DNA from: Sphingosinicella terrae
GTDB lineage: Bacteria; Pseudomonadota; Alphaproteobacteria; Sphingomonadales; Sphingomonadaceae
Reading direction: 5' to 3'
Length of the DNA: 64,000 bases
NCBI RefSeq assembly: GCF_003347635.1
Contig: NZ_QDFY01000001.1
Location: forward strand, 1,054,001 to 1,118,000
Shown here: in pieces, positions 39,587 through 47,127 of the stretch
Numbering within the stretch: the stretch's first letter is position 1
Layout of the letters: every line of letters starts with the position of its first letter
Program-made: the position numbers and the translations under genes
The notes under the pieces: model-generated
Database searches by the model: none
Told to the model about the DNA's origin: nothing
The model's input: only the letters and a program-made list of their open reading frames with translations

Positions 39587-42030
39587 GCGAGTTCTCCTTC
39601 CGGTCTGTCGGGGGCGGGAAAGTCGTCGAGCGCGGCCGCGGCCCAGTCGAGGCCGCAGGCCTCGAGCCAGTGGCGGGCGAAGTCGGCGGCGCCATGCTCG
39701 GCGAGGATCCGGTCGATCCGCCGCTGGGCGGCCGGATCGGAGGCGCCGCAGAAAGCGAGCGCGATGCGCCCCAGGCCGAGGTCGAACAGGCGGTTGCCGC
39801 GCTGCGACTGGAGATAATAATCGCGCTTCGGCGTCGCCCGGGCGATCAGCTCGATTTGGCGGTCGTTGAGCCCGAAGCGCGCATAAGCGGCGCGCTGCTG
39901 CGGCTCGACCGCCCGGTCGTTGGGCAGGAAGATGCGCTGCGGGCAGCTCTCGATGATCGCCGGCGCGATGCTGCTGTCGGCGATGTCGGCCAGGCTCTGG
40001 GTCGCGAAGACCACCGCGACATTCTTCTTGCGAAGAACCTTCAGCCATTCGCGGATGCGGGCGGCGAACAAAGGATGGTCGAGGAACAGCCAGGCCTCGT
40101 CGAGGACGAGCAGGGTCGGCCGCCCGTCAAACCCTTCCTCAAGCCGGTGGAACAGATAGGTCAGCACCGGCATCACCGCGCCCGGACGGCCCATCAGCGT
40201 CTCGGTCTCGAAGCAGACCAGGTCGGCCAGATGGAGCCGGTCCTCGGCGGCGTCGAGCAGGGCGCCGAACGGCCCTTCCAGGGTGAAGGGGAGCAGCGCC
40301 GACTTGAGCGCGTTCGACTGGAGGAGCAGCGACAGGCCGGTCAGCGTGCGCTCCCCGGCCGGCGCGGACGCGAGGCTGCCGAGCGCCGACCACAGGCTTT
40401 CCTTGACCTCCGGCGTGACCGCCACCGTCTCATGCGCGAGCAGGGCGCCCAGCCATTCGGCGGCCCAGCTTCGCTCGGCCGGCGCGTCGATCCGCCGCAG
40501 CGGCTGGAAGGCGAGCGCTTCGCCCTCCCCACCCCCGCCGAGCGCATGATGAGCACCGCCGCAGGCGAGCACCGCGGCGCGCGCCGACCAGCCCTTGTCG
40601 AACAGGCAGAGGCGCGCGCGCGGGTAACGGCGGAACTGCATCGCCATCAGCGCGACAAGCACCGACTTTCCGGCGCCGGTCGGGCCGACGACGAGCATGT
40701 GGCCGACATCGCCGATGTGGGTCGACAGCCGGAACGGCGTCGAGCCGCTGGTCTGCGCATGGAGCAAGGGCGGCCCGCCCAGATGGGCGTTGCGCGAGGG
40801 CCCGGCCCAGACCGACGATAGGGGCATCAGATGGGCGAGGTTCAAAGTGTGGATGAGCGGCTGGCGGACATTGGCATAGACATGGCCGGGAAGGCTCGAC
40901 AGCCAGGCCTCGACCGCATTCATCCGCTCGCGCATGCAGGTGAAGCCGAGCCCGTTCACGACCCGCTCCACCGCCCTCACCTTCTCATCCGCCGCCGCCG
41001 GATCCTCGTCGGCGACGGTGACGGTCGCGGTCAGATAACCGAAGGAGACATGATCCGCCCCGAGCGCCTGCAAGGCAAGCTCGGCATCGAGGACCTTGTT
41101 GTCGGCGTCGCTGTCGAGCAGCTGCGCCGGCTGGTTGTACATCACCTCGCGCAGCAAAGCGGCGACGGACTTCCGCTTGTTGAACCATTGCCGCCGCAGC
41201 CGGGTCAGCGCGCGCGTCGCCTCGGCCTTGTCGAGGGCGATGAAGCGGGTCACCCAGCGATAGCCGAAATCCTGGTGGTTGAGCGCGTCGAGGATCCCCG
41301 GGCGGCTCATCGCCGGGAAGCCGAGCAAGGTCACCGTGCGCAGATGCGTCTGGCCGAGCATCGGCTCGAGCCCGCCGACCAAAGGCGTGTCGGCTAGCAG
41401 CGCGTCGAGATAGACCGGCGTCTCCGGCACGGCCACCGGGTGGCGCCGCGTCGACACGCAGCCATGGAGGAAGGTCAGCAGCTCCGCGTCGTCCAGCGTG
41501 CGCACCTCGGGCATGAAGCCGGACAAGAGGTCGAGCGCGCGGTCGGTCTCGGCGGCGAACGAGGCCAGCGCCTCGCGCCAGTCGCGTCCCCTCTCGCGCG
41601 CCGGCCGCTCGACCAAGGCGCGCTCGGCGCTGGCCTGGCCGTCGGGCGGCGGCATCCAGACGAAGCTCAGATGATAGCGGCTCTCATAATGGGCGCGGCC
41701 GCCCTCGAAGTCCGCTTGCCTTTCCTTGTCGACCAGCCAGGAGGCCGCATCCGGGAATGGGCTCTCGGGATAGCCCGGCGCCTCGATGCGCTCGGCGTCG
41801 AAGAACAAGGCCCAGCCCGATCCGAACCGGCGCAGCACATTGTTGGCCCGCGCCGAGGCGGAGACCAGCTCGGCCTCGGTCGCGCTCTCGAGGTCGGGCC
41901 CGCGGAAGCGCAGCACCCGCAGGAAGCTTCCATCCTTGTTGAGCACCACGCCCGGCGCCACCAAGGCCGCCCAGGGCAGATGGTCGGCGAGCCGGTCGGC
42001 GCGGCTTCGATATTCGCCGATCCTCAGCAT
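39583..42030 (-). CDS. trbE: Conjugal transfer ATPase TrbE (VirB4-like)
   Basis: An 815-residue ATPase from the ATG at 42030, overlapping trbD by 7 bp. N-terminal CagE/TrbE/VirB4 domain: MLRIGEYRSRADRLADHLPW, then LVAPGVVLNKDGSFLR. Walker A is GPTGAGKS (449-456) and Walker B is LVLDEAW (641-647). KSVAALLREVMYNQP and a VFATQSLADIADSSIAPAIIE block, typical of the C-terminal RecA-like domain, are present. It powers pilus biogenesis and substrate transfer at the inner membrane. Full length and intact motifs argue that the secretion operon is not decayed. Confidence 0.95.
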   Translation of the reverse strand: MLRIGEYRSRADRLADHLPWAALVAPGVVLNKDGSFLRVLRFRGPDLESATEAELVSASARANNVLRRFGSGWALFFDAERIEAPGYPESPFPDAASWLVDKERQADFEGGRAHYESRYHLSFVWMPPPDGQASAERALVERPARERGRDWREALASFAAETDRALDLLSGFMPEVRTLDDAELLTFLHGCVSTRRHPVAVPETPVYLDALLADTPLVGGLEPMLGQTHLRTVTLLGFPAMSRPGILDALNHQDFGYRWVTRFIALDKAEATRALTRLRRQWFNKRKSVAALLREVMYNQPAQLLDSDADNKVLDAELALQALGADHVSFGYLTATVTVADEDPAAADEKVRAVERVVNGLGFTCMRERMNAVEAWLSSLPGHVYANVRQPLIHTLNLAHLMPLSSVWAGPSRNAHLGGPPLLHAQTSGSTPFRLSTHIGDVGHMLVVGPTGAGKSVLVALMAMQFRRYPRARLCLFDKGWSARAAVLACGGAHHALGGGGEGEALAFQPLRRIDAPAERSWAAEWLGALLAHETVAVTPEVKESLWSALGSLASAPAGERTLTGLSLLLQSNALKSALLPFTLEGPFGALLDAAEDRLHLADLVCFETETLMGRPGAVMPVLTYLFHRLEEGFDGRPTLLVLDEAWLFLDHPLFAARIREWLKVLRKKNVAVVFATQSLADIADSSIAPAIIESCPQRIFLPNDRAVEPQQRAAYARFGLNDRQIELIARATPKRDYYLQSQRGNRLFDLGLGRIALAFCGASDPAAQRRIDRILAEHGAADFARHWLEACGLDWAAAALDDFPAPDRPEGELA

Positions 42031-42296
42031 GCGAGATGCCCCGACAGGCGCAGGTGGCGGGCAAGCACCGCCGCGAAATTCGGATCGCGCCGGGCGGCGA
42101 ACACCGCCAGCGTATGGCCGAGCGCCCAGACGACGAGGCCGGCGATCCACTGCTGGAGCCCGAGCCCCAACGCCGCCGCCACCGTGCCGTTGACGATGGC
42201 GATCGAGCGCGGCGCACCGCCCAGCAGGATCGGCTCGACCAATGAGCGGTGGATGGGCGCCTCGAACCCCTCGATATGACCGCCGGCACCGATCAT
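42024..42296 (-). CDS. trbD: Conjugal transfer protein TrbD (VirB3-like)
   Basis: A 90-residue inner-membrane protein from the ATG at 42296 (4-bp overlap with trbC). The sequence begins MIGAGGHIEGFEAPIHRSLVE, which matches the TrbD opening in which a hydrophilic segment with PIHRSL precedes a membrane hairpin (IAIVNGTVAAALGLGLQQWIAGLVVWALGHTLAVFAA). The end overlaps trbE. VirB3/TrbD proteins associate with the VirB4/TrbE ATPase. Confidence 0.9.
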   Translation of the reverse strand: MIGAGGHIEGFEAPIHRSLVEPILLGGAPRSIAIVNGTVAAALGLGLQQWIAGLVVWALGHTLAVFAARRDPNFAAVLARHLRLSGHLAC

Positions 42297-42625
42297 GCCA
42301 CCAGCGCCCCGCCGCCGAAGCTGAAGAAGGAGAGGAAGAAGGAGGAAGCGGCGAAGGCGATCGACAGCCCGAAGACGATCTGGATCAGGCGCCTGAACCC
42401 GCCGGCCGTCTCGCCGAAGGCCAAAGTCAGCCCGGTCGTGATGATGATGATCACCGCGACGATCTTGGCGACCGGCCCCTGCACCGATTCCAGCACCTGC
42501 TGCAGCGGCTCCTCCCAGGGCATACCCGAGCCCGCCGCCACCGCCGGCCCGGCGGCCACGAGGACACAAGCTGCCAACGCCAGGGTCCGACCCTGAGCGC
42601 GCGCGAAGCGGGCTTCGATCTCCAT
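42293..42625 (-). CDS. trbC: Conjugal transfer protein TrbC (VirB2-like pilin)
   Basis: A 110-residue prepilin from the ATG at 42625, which overlaps the trbB stop (TGATG). The signal region is TLALAACVLVAAGPAVAAGSG. The mature part has two hydrophobic segments (VAKIVAVIIIITTGLTLAFG and IQIVFGLSIAFAASSFFLSF) separated by a short polar loop (ETAGGFRR), the hallmark of TrbC/VirB2. In IncP systems the mature pilin is cyclised; the residues needed for that cannot be judged here. Confidence 0.92.
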   Translation of the reverse strand: MEIEARFARAQGRTLALAACVLVAAGPAVAAGSGMPWEEPLQQVLESVQGPVAKIVAVIIIITTGLTLAFGETAGGFRRLIQIVFGLSIAFAASSFFLSFFSFGGGALVA

Positions 42626-43620
42626 CAATCCTCTCCTTCGGGAAAAGCCGGCGCCTCGAGCGCGAGCGGCGCGACCGCATAGTCGCCGTCGCCGTCGAGC
42701 CCGGCGACCGCGACGATCGTCTCCACCCGCCGCGCGGGGCCGCGGCCGGCGATGAACACGACGAGGTCGATCGCCTCGGCGATCAACCGTCGCGGGACGG
42801 TCACCACCGCCTCCTGGATCAGCTGCTCGAGGCGATGGAGCGCGGCGACGGCACTGTTGGCGTGGACGGTGGCGATGCCGCCCGGATGTCCGGTATTCCA
42901 GGCCTTGAGCATGTCGAGCGCCTCCCCGCCGCGCACCTCGCCGACGATGATGCGATCAGGCCGAAGCCGAAGCGTCGAGCGGACCAAGTCGGCCATGGTC
43001 GCCACTCCCGGGCGCGTGCGCAGCGCCACCCTGTCGGGCGCGGCACACTGGAGCTCGCGCGTGTCCTCGATCAGGATCACCCGCTCGTCGAAGGCCGCGA
43101 TCTCGGCCAGAAGCGCGTTGGCAAGCGTGGTCTTGCCCGAGCTGGTGCCACCCGCCACCAGGATGTTGCGCCGCTCGACCGCGGCGCCTGCCAGGGCCCG
43201 CGCCGCCTCGGCGCTCATGGTCCCGTCGGTCACATAATCGAGCAGCGTGTAGAGCCGCGAGGCAGGCTTGCGGATCGAGAAGCAGGGCGCGGTCGCCACC
43301 GGCGGCAGCACGCCCTCGAACCGCTCGCCGGCGAGGCCGTCGCCATGGGCCGGCAGCTCGGCGCTGACGATCGGGGCGGCGGCATGGGCCTCGCCGCGGG
43401 CATGGCTGGCGACCAGCCGGATCACCCGCTCGACCTGCGCGGAGTCGAGCCGCCGGCCGGTGTCGACCCGCCCCTCGCCGAGCCGGTCGAGCCGGAGCGC
43501 GCCGTCGGGATTGACCATCACCTCGACGACCAGCGGATCGGCCAAAGCCGCGGCGATGTCCGGACCCATCGCGGTACGCAGCATCGCGCGCTTGCGCTCG
43601 GCGGACTCGACCGCGCTCAT
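42625..43620 (-). CDS. trbB: Conjugal transfer ATPase TrbB (VirB11-like)
   Basis: A 331-residue hexameric traffic ATPase. Walker A is GGTSSGKT (157-164), the Asp box is ILIEDTREL (182-190), Walker B is RIIVGEVRGGE (223-233) and the His box is GGIATVHANS (247-256). The N-terminal domain contains PLVVEVMVNPDGALRLDRLGEG. It is the first gene of the operon that continues trbCDEJLFGI. The ATG at 43620 overlaps an upstream TGA (ATGA), so an ancestral upstream gene (usually a CopG regulator after traG) may once have been coupled to it, but none is recognisable. Confidence 0.95.
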   Translation of the reverse strand: MSAVESAERKRAMLRTAMGPDIAAALADPLVVEVMVNPDGALRLDRLGEGRVDTGRRLDSAQVERVIRLVASHARGEAHAAAPIVSAELPAHGDGLAGERFEGVLPPVATAPCFSIRKPASRLYTLLDYVTDGTMSAEAARALAGAAVERRNILVAGGTSSGKTTLANALLAEIAAFDERVILIEDTRELQCAAPDRVALRTRPGVATMADLVRSTLRLRPDRIIVGEVRGGEALDMLKAWNTGHPGGIATVHANSAVAALHRLEQLIQEAVVTVPRRLIAEAIDLVVFIAGRGPARRVETIVAVAGLDGDGDYAVAPLALEAPAFPEGED

Positions 43621-44174
43621 CGGGCGCTGCCGGAACCGAAGCGCCGGACCCGCGCCCGATGATCAGGGTCCCTGACGAGCAAGTGAGTCATTGGCGGCTC
43701 CAGGGCCGGCACAGCGCCGGCGACGCCGCCTAGATCGGCCATCGCCCGTCTCGGCGTTAGCGTCCCTCCGCCGCACGGCGTGTCCGCTCGGCGAATCCGG
43801 CGCCGCTCCAGGCCCCGTGCGGCATCGGGCCCCGGACCAGGGCCGGCCGGTCTCCAGCGCATCGCCAGTCGTGACTGTCCATCAAGGAGGACATGCGCAT
43901 GGCCAGGAACAGGATGCGGCGGCAGCACCCGGGTCATCATAGCGATCCCGGTCACGGGGGCCCGCCTGCTCCAGAGCCGCCGTCGCGGCGTCCTTGCCTC
44001 CGCTCCGCGCACCGAACGGGAGGTGGCTGGCAATGGCCCAGCATGCTCCCATCCCCAAAGAAGGAGTTCCCGTCCGAATCCGCCAGTCCGGTCCAAGCTC
44101 AGAATCCAGCAACCCACCCGGTTCTGCTTCGATAGCCAGTTGACTATAAGGTACCGAACCGATCTACTCCGCTC
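43621..44174. other. Intergenic region between trbB and the SDR gene
   Basis: About 550 bases with no recognised gene. In other trb clusters, copG and traG lie here. The minus-strand frame that stops at trbB with an ATGA overlap ends MTHLLVRDPDHRARVRRFG and could be the tail of a lost gene. A plus-strand 80-codon frame (43893-44135) has a good AAGGAGGAC site, but its Pro/Arg/Ser-rich translation matches nothing known to me. The rightmost 40 bases hold the SDR promoter candidate. Confidence 0.5.
44140..44168 (+). promoter_or_regulatory. Candidate sigma-70 promoter giving a leaderless SDR transcript
   Basis: TTGACT (44140-44145), 17 bases, then TCTACT (44163-44168), only 6 bases before the SDR ATG. 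No Shine-Dalgarno sequence lies in front of that ATG. If the promoter is used, the transcript would start at or next to the start codon. An imperfect inverted repeat ATAG(C/T)C-AGTT-GACTAT overlaps the -35 box. Confidence 0.35.
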
Positions 44175-45104
44175 ATGGGCAAGCTCGGTCTTGAAGGAAA
44201 GGTAGCCGTCGTCACTGGATCGGCGCGCGGATGGGGCCGGGGCATAGCGGTCGAATTCGGAGCACGCGGCGCGCGCGTGATCGTGAACGGACGTCAACCG
44301 GAAACCGTTGCCCTGGCGTGCGGGGCTGTCCGGGCAGCGGGCGGCGAAGCCTCACCCTGCGTCGCCGATGTCGGCACGATCGAAGGCGCGCAGGCGGTCG
44401 TGGACGCAGCAATCTCCGCGTTCGGCGACATTGACATTCTCGTGAACAATGCCGGATTTCTCGCCTCGGCCCCTCTGGTCGAGATGACGGACGATCAGTG
44501 GGACAGCGTCCTGGCGACCCAGCTTTCGGCCCAGTTCCGCACCTCCCGGGCGGCAGCCAGGCACATGATCTCCGCCGGCCACGGCGGCCGCATCATCAAC
44601 ATGGTGGGCGGCGGCGGCTTCACCGGACAATTCAACAATGCCAATCATGCTGCCTCCAAGGGCGGCGGCATGGGCGCCGTGCTCACCTGGGCGCAGGAGC
44701 TCGCCCCCCACGGCATCACCGTCAACGGGGTCGTCGGGATCGTGGAGACCGATCTGACCCGGCCGCTCCACGACAAGGTGCGTGCCGCCCTGAAAGCCGC
44801 CGGCAAGCCGCACGACATCAGCGCGCGCGACCTCGGCAGCTATCCCCCCGATGAGGCGGCTTCGATCGTCGTCTGGCTTGCTTCCGAACCGGCCGGAACG
44901 GTGTCGGGCCAGTTCTTCGAAATCCAGGGACCGGAAATTCAGCTGTGGAGAATGGCAACGATCGAGCGGTCCTTCCACCAGCATCCGAGATGGACGCCGG
45001 AGCTGATCGAGGAAGCCGGCATGGCCCGGGTCGCGACCGGCCCGCCGCGCATCGAGCCGAGCGTCGCGGCGCGCGTTGCCCGGATGCAGACGATGCACAA
45101 ATGA
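44175..45104 (+). CDS. SDR-family protein lacking the catalytic Tyr and Ser
   Basis: A 309-residue short-chain dehydrogenase-fold protein. The Rossmann motif is TGSARGWG (14-21) and NNAG lies at 91-94. In the active site the expected YxxxK reads His158-AAS-Lys162 (ANHAASKGG), and the Ser normally found in the INxSS strand is replaced by glycines (INMVGGGG, about 142-148). Without Tyr and Ser, classic hydride transfer is doubtful; it may act through His158, have another reaction, or be a pseudoenzyme. The C-terminus is longer than usual by about 50 residues, as in some steroid- and acyl-CoA-linked SDRs (WRMATIERSFHQ). It is followed 48 bp later by a Rieske oxygenase gene and is probably co-transcribed with it. 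Confidence 0.88.
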   Translation: MGKLGLEGKVAVVTGSARGWGRGIAVEFGARGARVIVNGRQPETVALACGAVRAAGGEASPCVADVGTIEGAQAVVDAAISAFGDIDILVNNAGFLASAPLVEMTDDQWDSVLATQLSAQFRTSRAAARHMISAGHGGRIINMVGGGGFTGQFNNANHAASKGGGMGAVLTWAQELAPHGITVNGVVGIVETDLTRPLHDKVRAALKAAGKPHDISARDLGSYPPDEAASIVVWLASEPAGTVSGQFFEIQGPEIQLWRMATIERSFHQHPRWTPELIEEAGMARVATGPPRIEPSVAARVARMQTMHK

Positions 45105-45152
45105 CTTCCGCACGAGCGGAAGCGGCACGGAGAGGATGAGAAAGGACCGATC

Positions 45153-46310
45153 ATGGCCACGCAGCCGTTAGTCGACCCCGAGCTCCTGGCAGCCAAGAAG
45201 AGCTGGAAGGAATATTTCGCCGCAAAGCTGGGCTTCCGCAACCACTGGTACGTCGCCTGCTTCTCACGGGAGATCGCGGAGGGCGAGGTGCTTGCCCGCA
45301 AGATCATGGGAGAGGGCATCCTGCTGCGGCGCATCAACGGCAAGGTGCATGCGATACGCGACCGATGCATCCACCGCGGGGTGAAGCTTTCCGACAAGGT
45401 CGAGTGCCACAACGCCGAGACCATCACCTGCTGGTATCACGGCTTCACCTTCCGCTGGGAAGACGGGCTGGTCACCGCCATCGTCGGCGCTCCGGAGAGC
45501 TCCGCGGTCGGCACCAAGCGGATCAAGACCTATCCCGTGGAGGAGGCCAAGGGCCTCGTCTTCGTCTTCGTCGGCGATGCCGATTTCGCAGCACCGCCCC
45601 TGCGCCACGAATGCCCACCGTCTTTCCTGGACGATGCCGTGGTGGTCGAGGGCGACTGCCGGGTCGTCAAGTCGAACTGGCGGCTTGGGCCCGAGGGCGG
45701 CATTGACGAGATCCACCGCTATCTCCATCGCGAGGCGCCCCTCCTGCTCAACACCAAGTCCTCGCTGCCGCTTGGCCACAAGGCCGTACGGGGCCAGTTC
45801 GAGATGGTGGAGGACGAGGACGGTCCGAAGGGCCTGATCGATCATTTCAAGGCGGAGAAGATGTATTTCGACGCCCAGCTGGACGAGAAGACGGTCGTGA
45901 GGGGCGTGAACTTCGGCGCCGAGGGGCGCCGAGCCGTCTATGCGTCGGTCTGGCTGCCGGCCTGCCTCAAGGTCGAGGGATTTCCCGGCCCCGGCCTCAC
46001 CCTGTTCGAATGGTATGTGCCGATCGACGAGACCAGCCACCGCTGCTTCATGACCATCGGCAGCGCCTGTGCGACCGACGAGGAGGCGGACCTCTTCAGG
46101 CAGGCCTACAAGGCGCGATGGAAGCCGCTCGCGGTGGATGGCTTCCTCCAGCAGGACATCATGGCCCGGGAATCCGCTCAGGGTTTCTACGGCAACGACC
46201 GCGCCTGGCTCGAGGAATGCCTCGTCGAGGACGATTTCATGCTCATTGAATGGCGCAAGCTGCGCGCTCGGCACTGTCACGGCATCCAGACGCTCGATCA
46301 CCTTCTCTGA
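45153..46310 (+). CDS. Rieske non-heme iron oxygenase, CarAa-like (angular dioxygenase family)
   Basis: A 385-residue terminal oxygenase. The Rieske cluster ligands are Cys72-x-His74 (DRCIHRG) and Cys93-x2-His96 (TCWYHGF). The mononuclear iron site is His188, His192 and Asp335, with bridging Asp185 (GIDEIHRYLH, then QQDIMARE). Length and many blocks match carbazole 1,9a-dioxygenase CarAa from memory: AKLGFRNHWY, VKSNWRL, LFEWYVPIDE and IQTLDHL. That enzyme is a homotrimer using a separate ferredoxin and reductase. A Rieske ferredoxin gene lies 8 kb downstream (54320-54652), and no reductase is in the window. The substrate is probably an aromatic or polycyclic compound, not necessarily carbazole. 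The start has GAAAGGA upstream. Confidence 0.92.
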   Translation: MATQPLVDPELLAAKKSWKEYFAAKLGFRNHWYVACFSREIAEGEVLARKIMGEGILLRRINGKVHAIRDRCIHRGVKLSDKVECHNAETITCWYHGFTFRWEDGLVTAIVGAPESSAVGTKRIKTYPVEEAKGLVFVFVGDADFAAPPLRHECPPSFLDDAVVVEGDCRVVKSNWRLGPEGGIDEIHRYLHREAPLLLNTKSSLPLGHKAVRGQFEMVEDEDGPKGLIDHFKAEKMYFDAQLDEKTVVRGVNFGAEGRRAVYASVWLPACLKVEGFPGPGLTLFEWYVPIDETSHRCFMTIGSACATDEEADLFRQAYKARWKPLAVDGFLQQDIMARESAQGFYGNDRAWLEECLVEDDFMLIEWRKLRARHCHGIQTLDHLL

Positions 46311-46322
46311 CGGCTCCGGGCT

Positions 46323-47084
46323 ATGCTCCTCCAAGGCAAGACGGCCCTGATCACCGGCGGTGCCTCGGGAATAGGCCGTGCCGCCGCGCTCCTCTTTGCC
46401 AGGGAGGGCGCAAAGGTGACCATCGCCGACAGGGATGTCGATGGAGGGCAGGAAGCCGCCAGCGCGATCACGTCCGCCGGCGGCAAGGCGATCTTCGTCG
46501 AGGCCGACGTCACGTCCGAGACCGCAGTGGCGGCCATGGTAGCCGCCACCGTGGAGGCGTTCGGCGGGCTCGACGTCGCCTTCAACAATGCCGGCGGCCC
46601 CGGCCGCTACGCAAACGAGACCGAGCTCGACGTTCTGGCCTACCGCCGCATTGTCGATCTCAACATGACCTCGACCTGGCTGTGCATGAAGTACGAAATT
46701 CCCGCCATGCTGGCCCGGGGCGGCGGCGCGATCGTCAACAATGCATCGCGCAACGCCCAGGCCGCGGCGCCGAACCTGTTCGCCTACAATTCGACCAAGG
46801 CCGCGATTGTCGGAATGACCCGATCTGCGGCGGTCGATCATGCCGCGGACAATATCCGGGTGAATGCATTGCTGCCCGGATTCACTCTGACCCCGATGGT
46901 CGAGCAGGCGCTGAAGGGCAAAGGGCTCATCGCCGCGGGCAATATCGAGGCGCGAATTCCGATGCGGCGGATGGGGACGTCCGAGGAACAGGCCGAGGCG
47001 GCCCTCTGGCTCTGCTCGGATCGCGCCTCCTTCGTCACCGGGACGACGCTCGTCGTCGACGGAGGTCATTCGGCCGCGCTCTGA
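46323..47084 (+). CDS. SDR-family NAD(P)-dependent oxidoreductase
   Basis: A 253-residue classical SDR. TGGASGIG (11-18) binds the cofactor and Asp36 after the second strand (TIADRD) favours NAD(H). The NNAG motif is at 88-91 and the catalytic Ser142, Tyr155 and Lys159 are intact (NNASRNAQ, FAYNSTKAA). The C-terminus TGTTLVVDGGHS is typical of the FabG-like group. It begins 12 bp after the Rieske oxygenase stop and so is co-transcribed. Oxidation of a dihydrodiol or alcohol produced by the oxygenase is a reasonable inference; SDRs are too broad to name the substrate. Confidence 0.92.
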   Translation: MLLQGKTALITGGASGIGRAAALLFAREGAKVTIADRDVDGGQEAASAITSAGGKAIFVEADVTSETAVAAMVAATVEAFGGLDVAFNNAGGPGRYANETELDVLAYRRIVDLNMTSTWLCMKYEIPAMLARGGGAIVNNASRNAQAAAPNLFAYNSTKAAIVGMTRSAAVDHAADNIRVNALLPGFTLTPMVEQALKGKGLIAAGNIEARIPMRRMGTSEEQAEAALWLCSDRASFVTGTTLVVDGGHSAAL

Positions 47085-47101
47085 GCTGGCCGCCCGACCG
47101 A

Positions 47102-47127
47102 GCCGGCGCTATCGGATCGGCGCCGGC
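47102..47127. terminator. Bidirectional hairpin between convergent SDR and MFS genes
   Basis: GCCGGCGC (47102-47109) pairs exactly with GCGCCGGC (47120-47127) around a 10-base loop. It lies between the SDR stop at 47084 and the end of the convergent MFS gene, whose stop codon is inside the loop. There is no T tract on either side, so termination strength is uncertain. Confidence 0.45.

Noticed and set aside
43893-44135. An 80-codon plus-strand frame with a good AAGGAGGAC site
   Set aside because: Pro/Arg/Ser-rich translation without a fold-like pattern, in a region where the minus strand is also open; kept only as a remark in the intergenic entry.
33928-44174. Direct repeats or a tRNA target flanking the trb cluster
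   Set aside because: I compared the two flanks by eye and found no convincing direct repeat, tRNA end or integrase; a proper self-alignment would be needed.
45153-46310. Naming the oxygenase carAa
   Set aside because: Similarity to CarAa is strong as recalled, but other carbazole genes are absent and the substrate cannot be deduced.
45264-47069. A 601-codon minus-strand frame opposite the Rieske oxygenase and SDR
   Set aside because: It spans two real genes on the opposite strand and has no recognisable domain.
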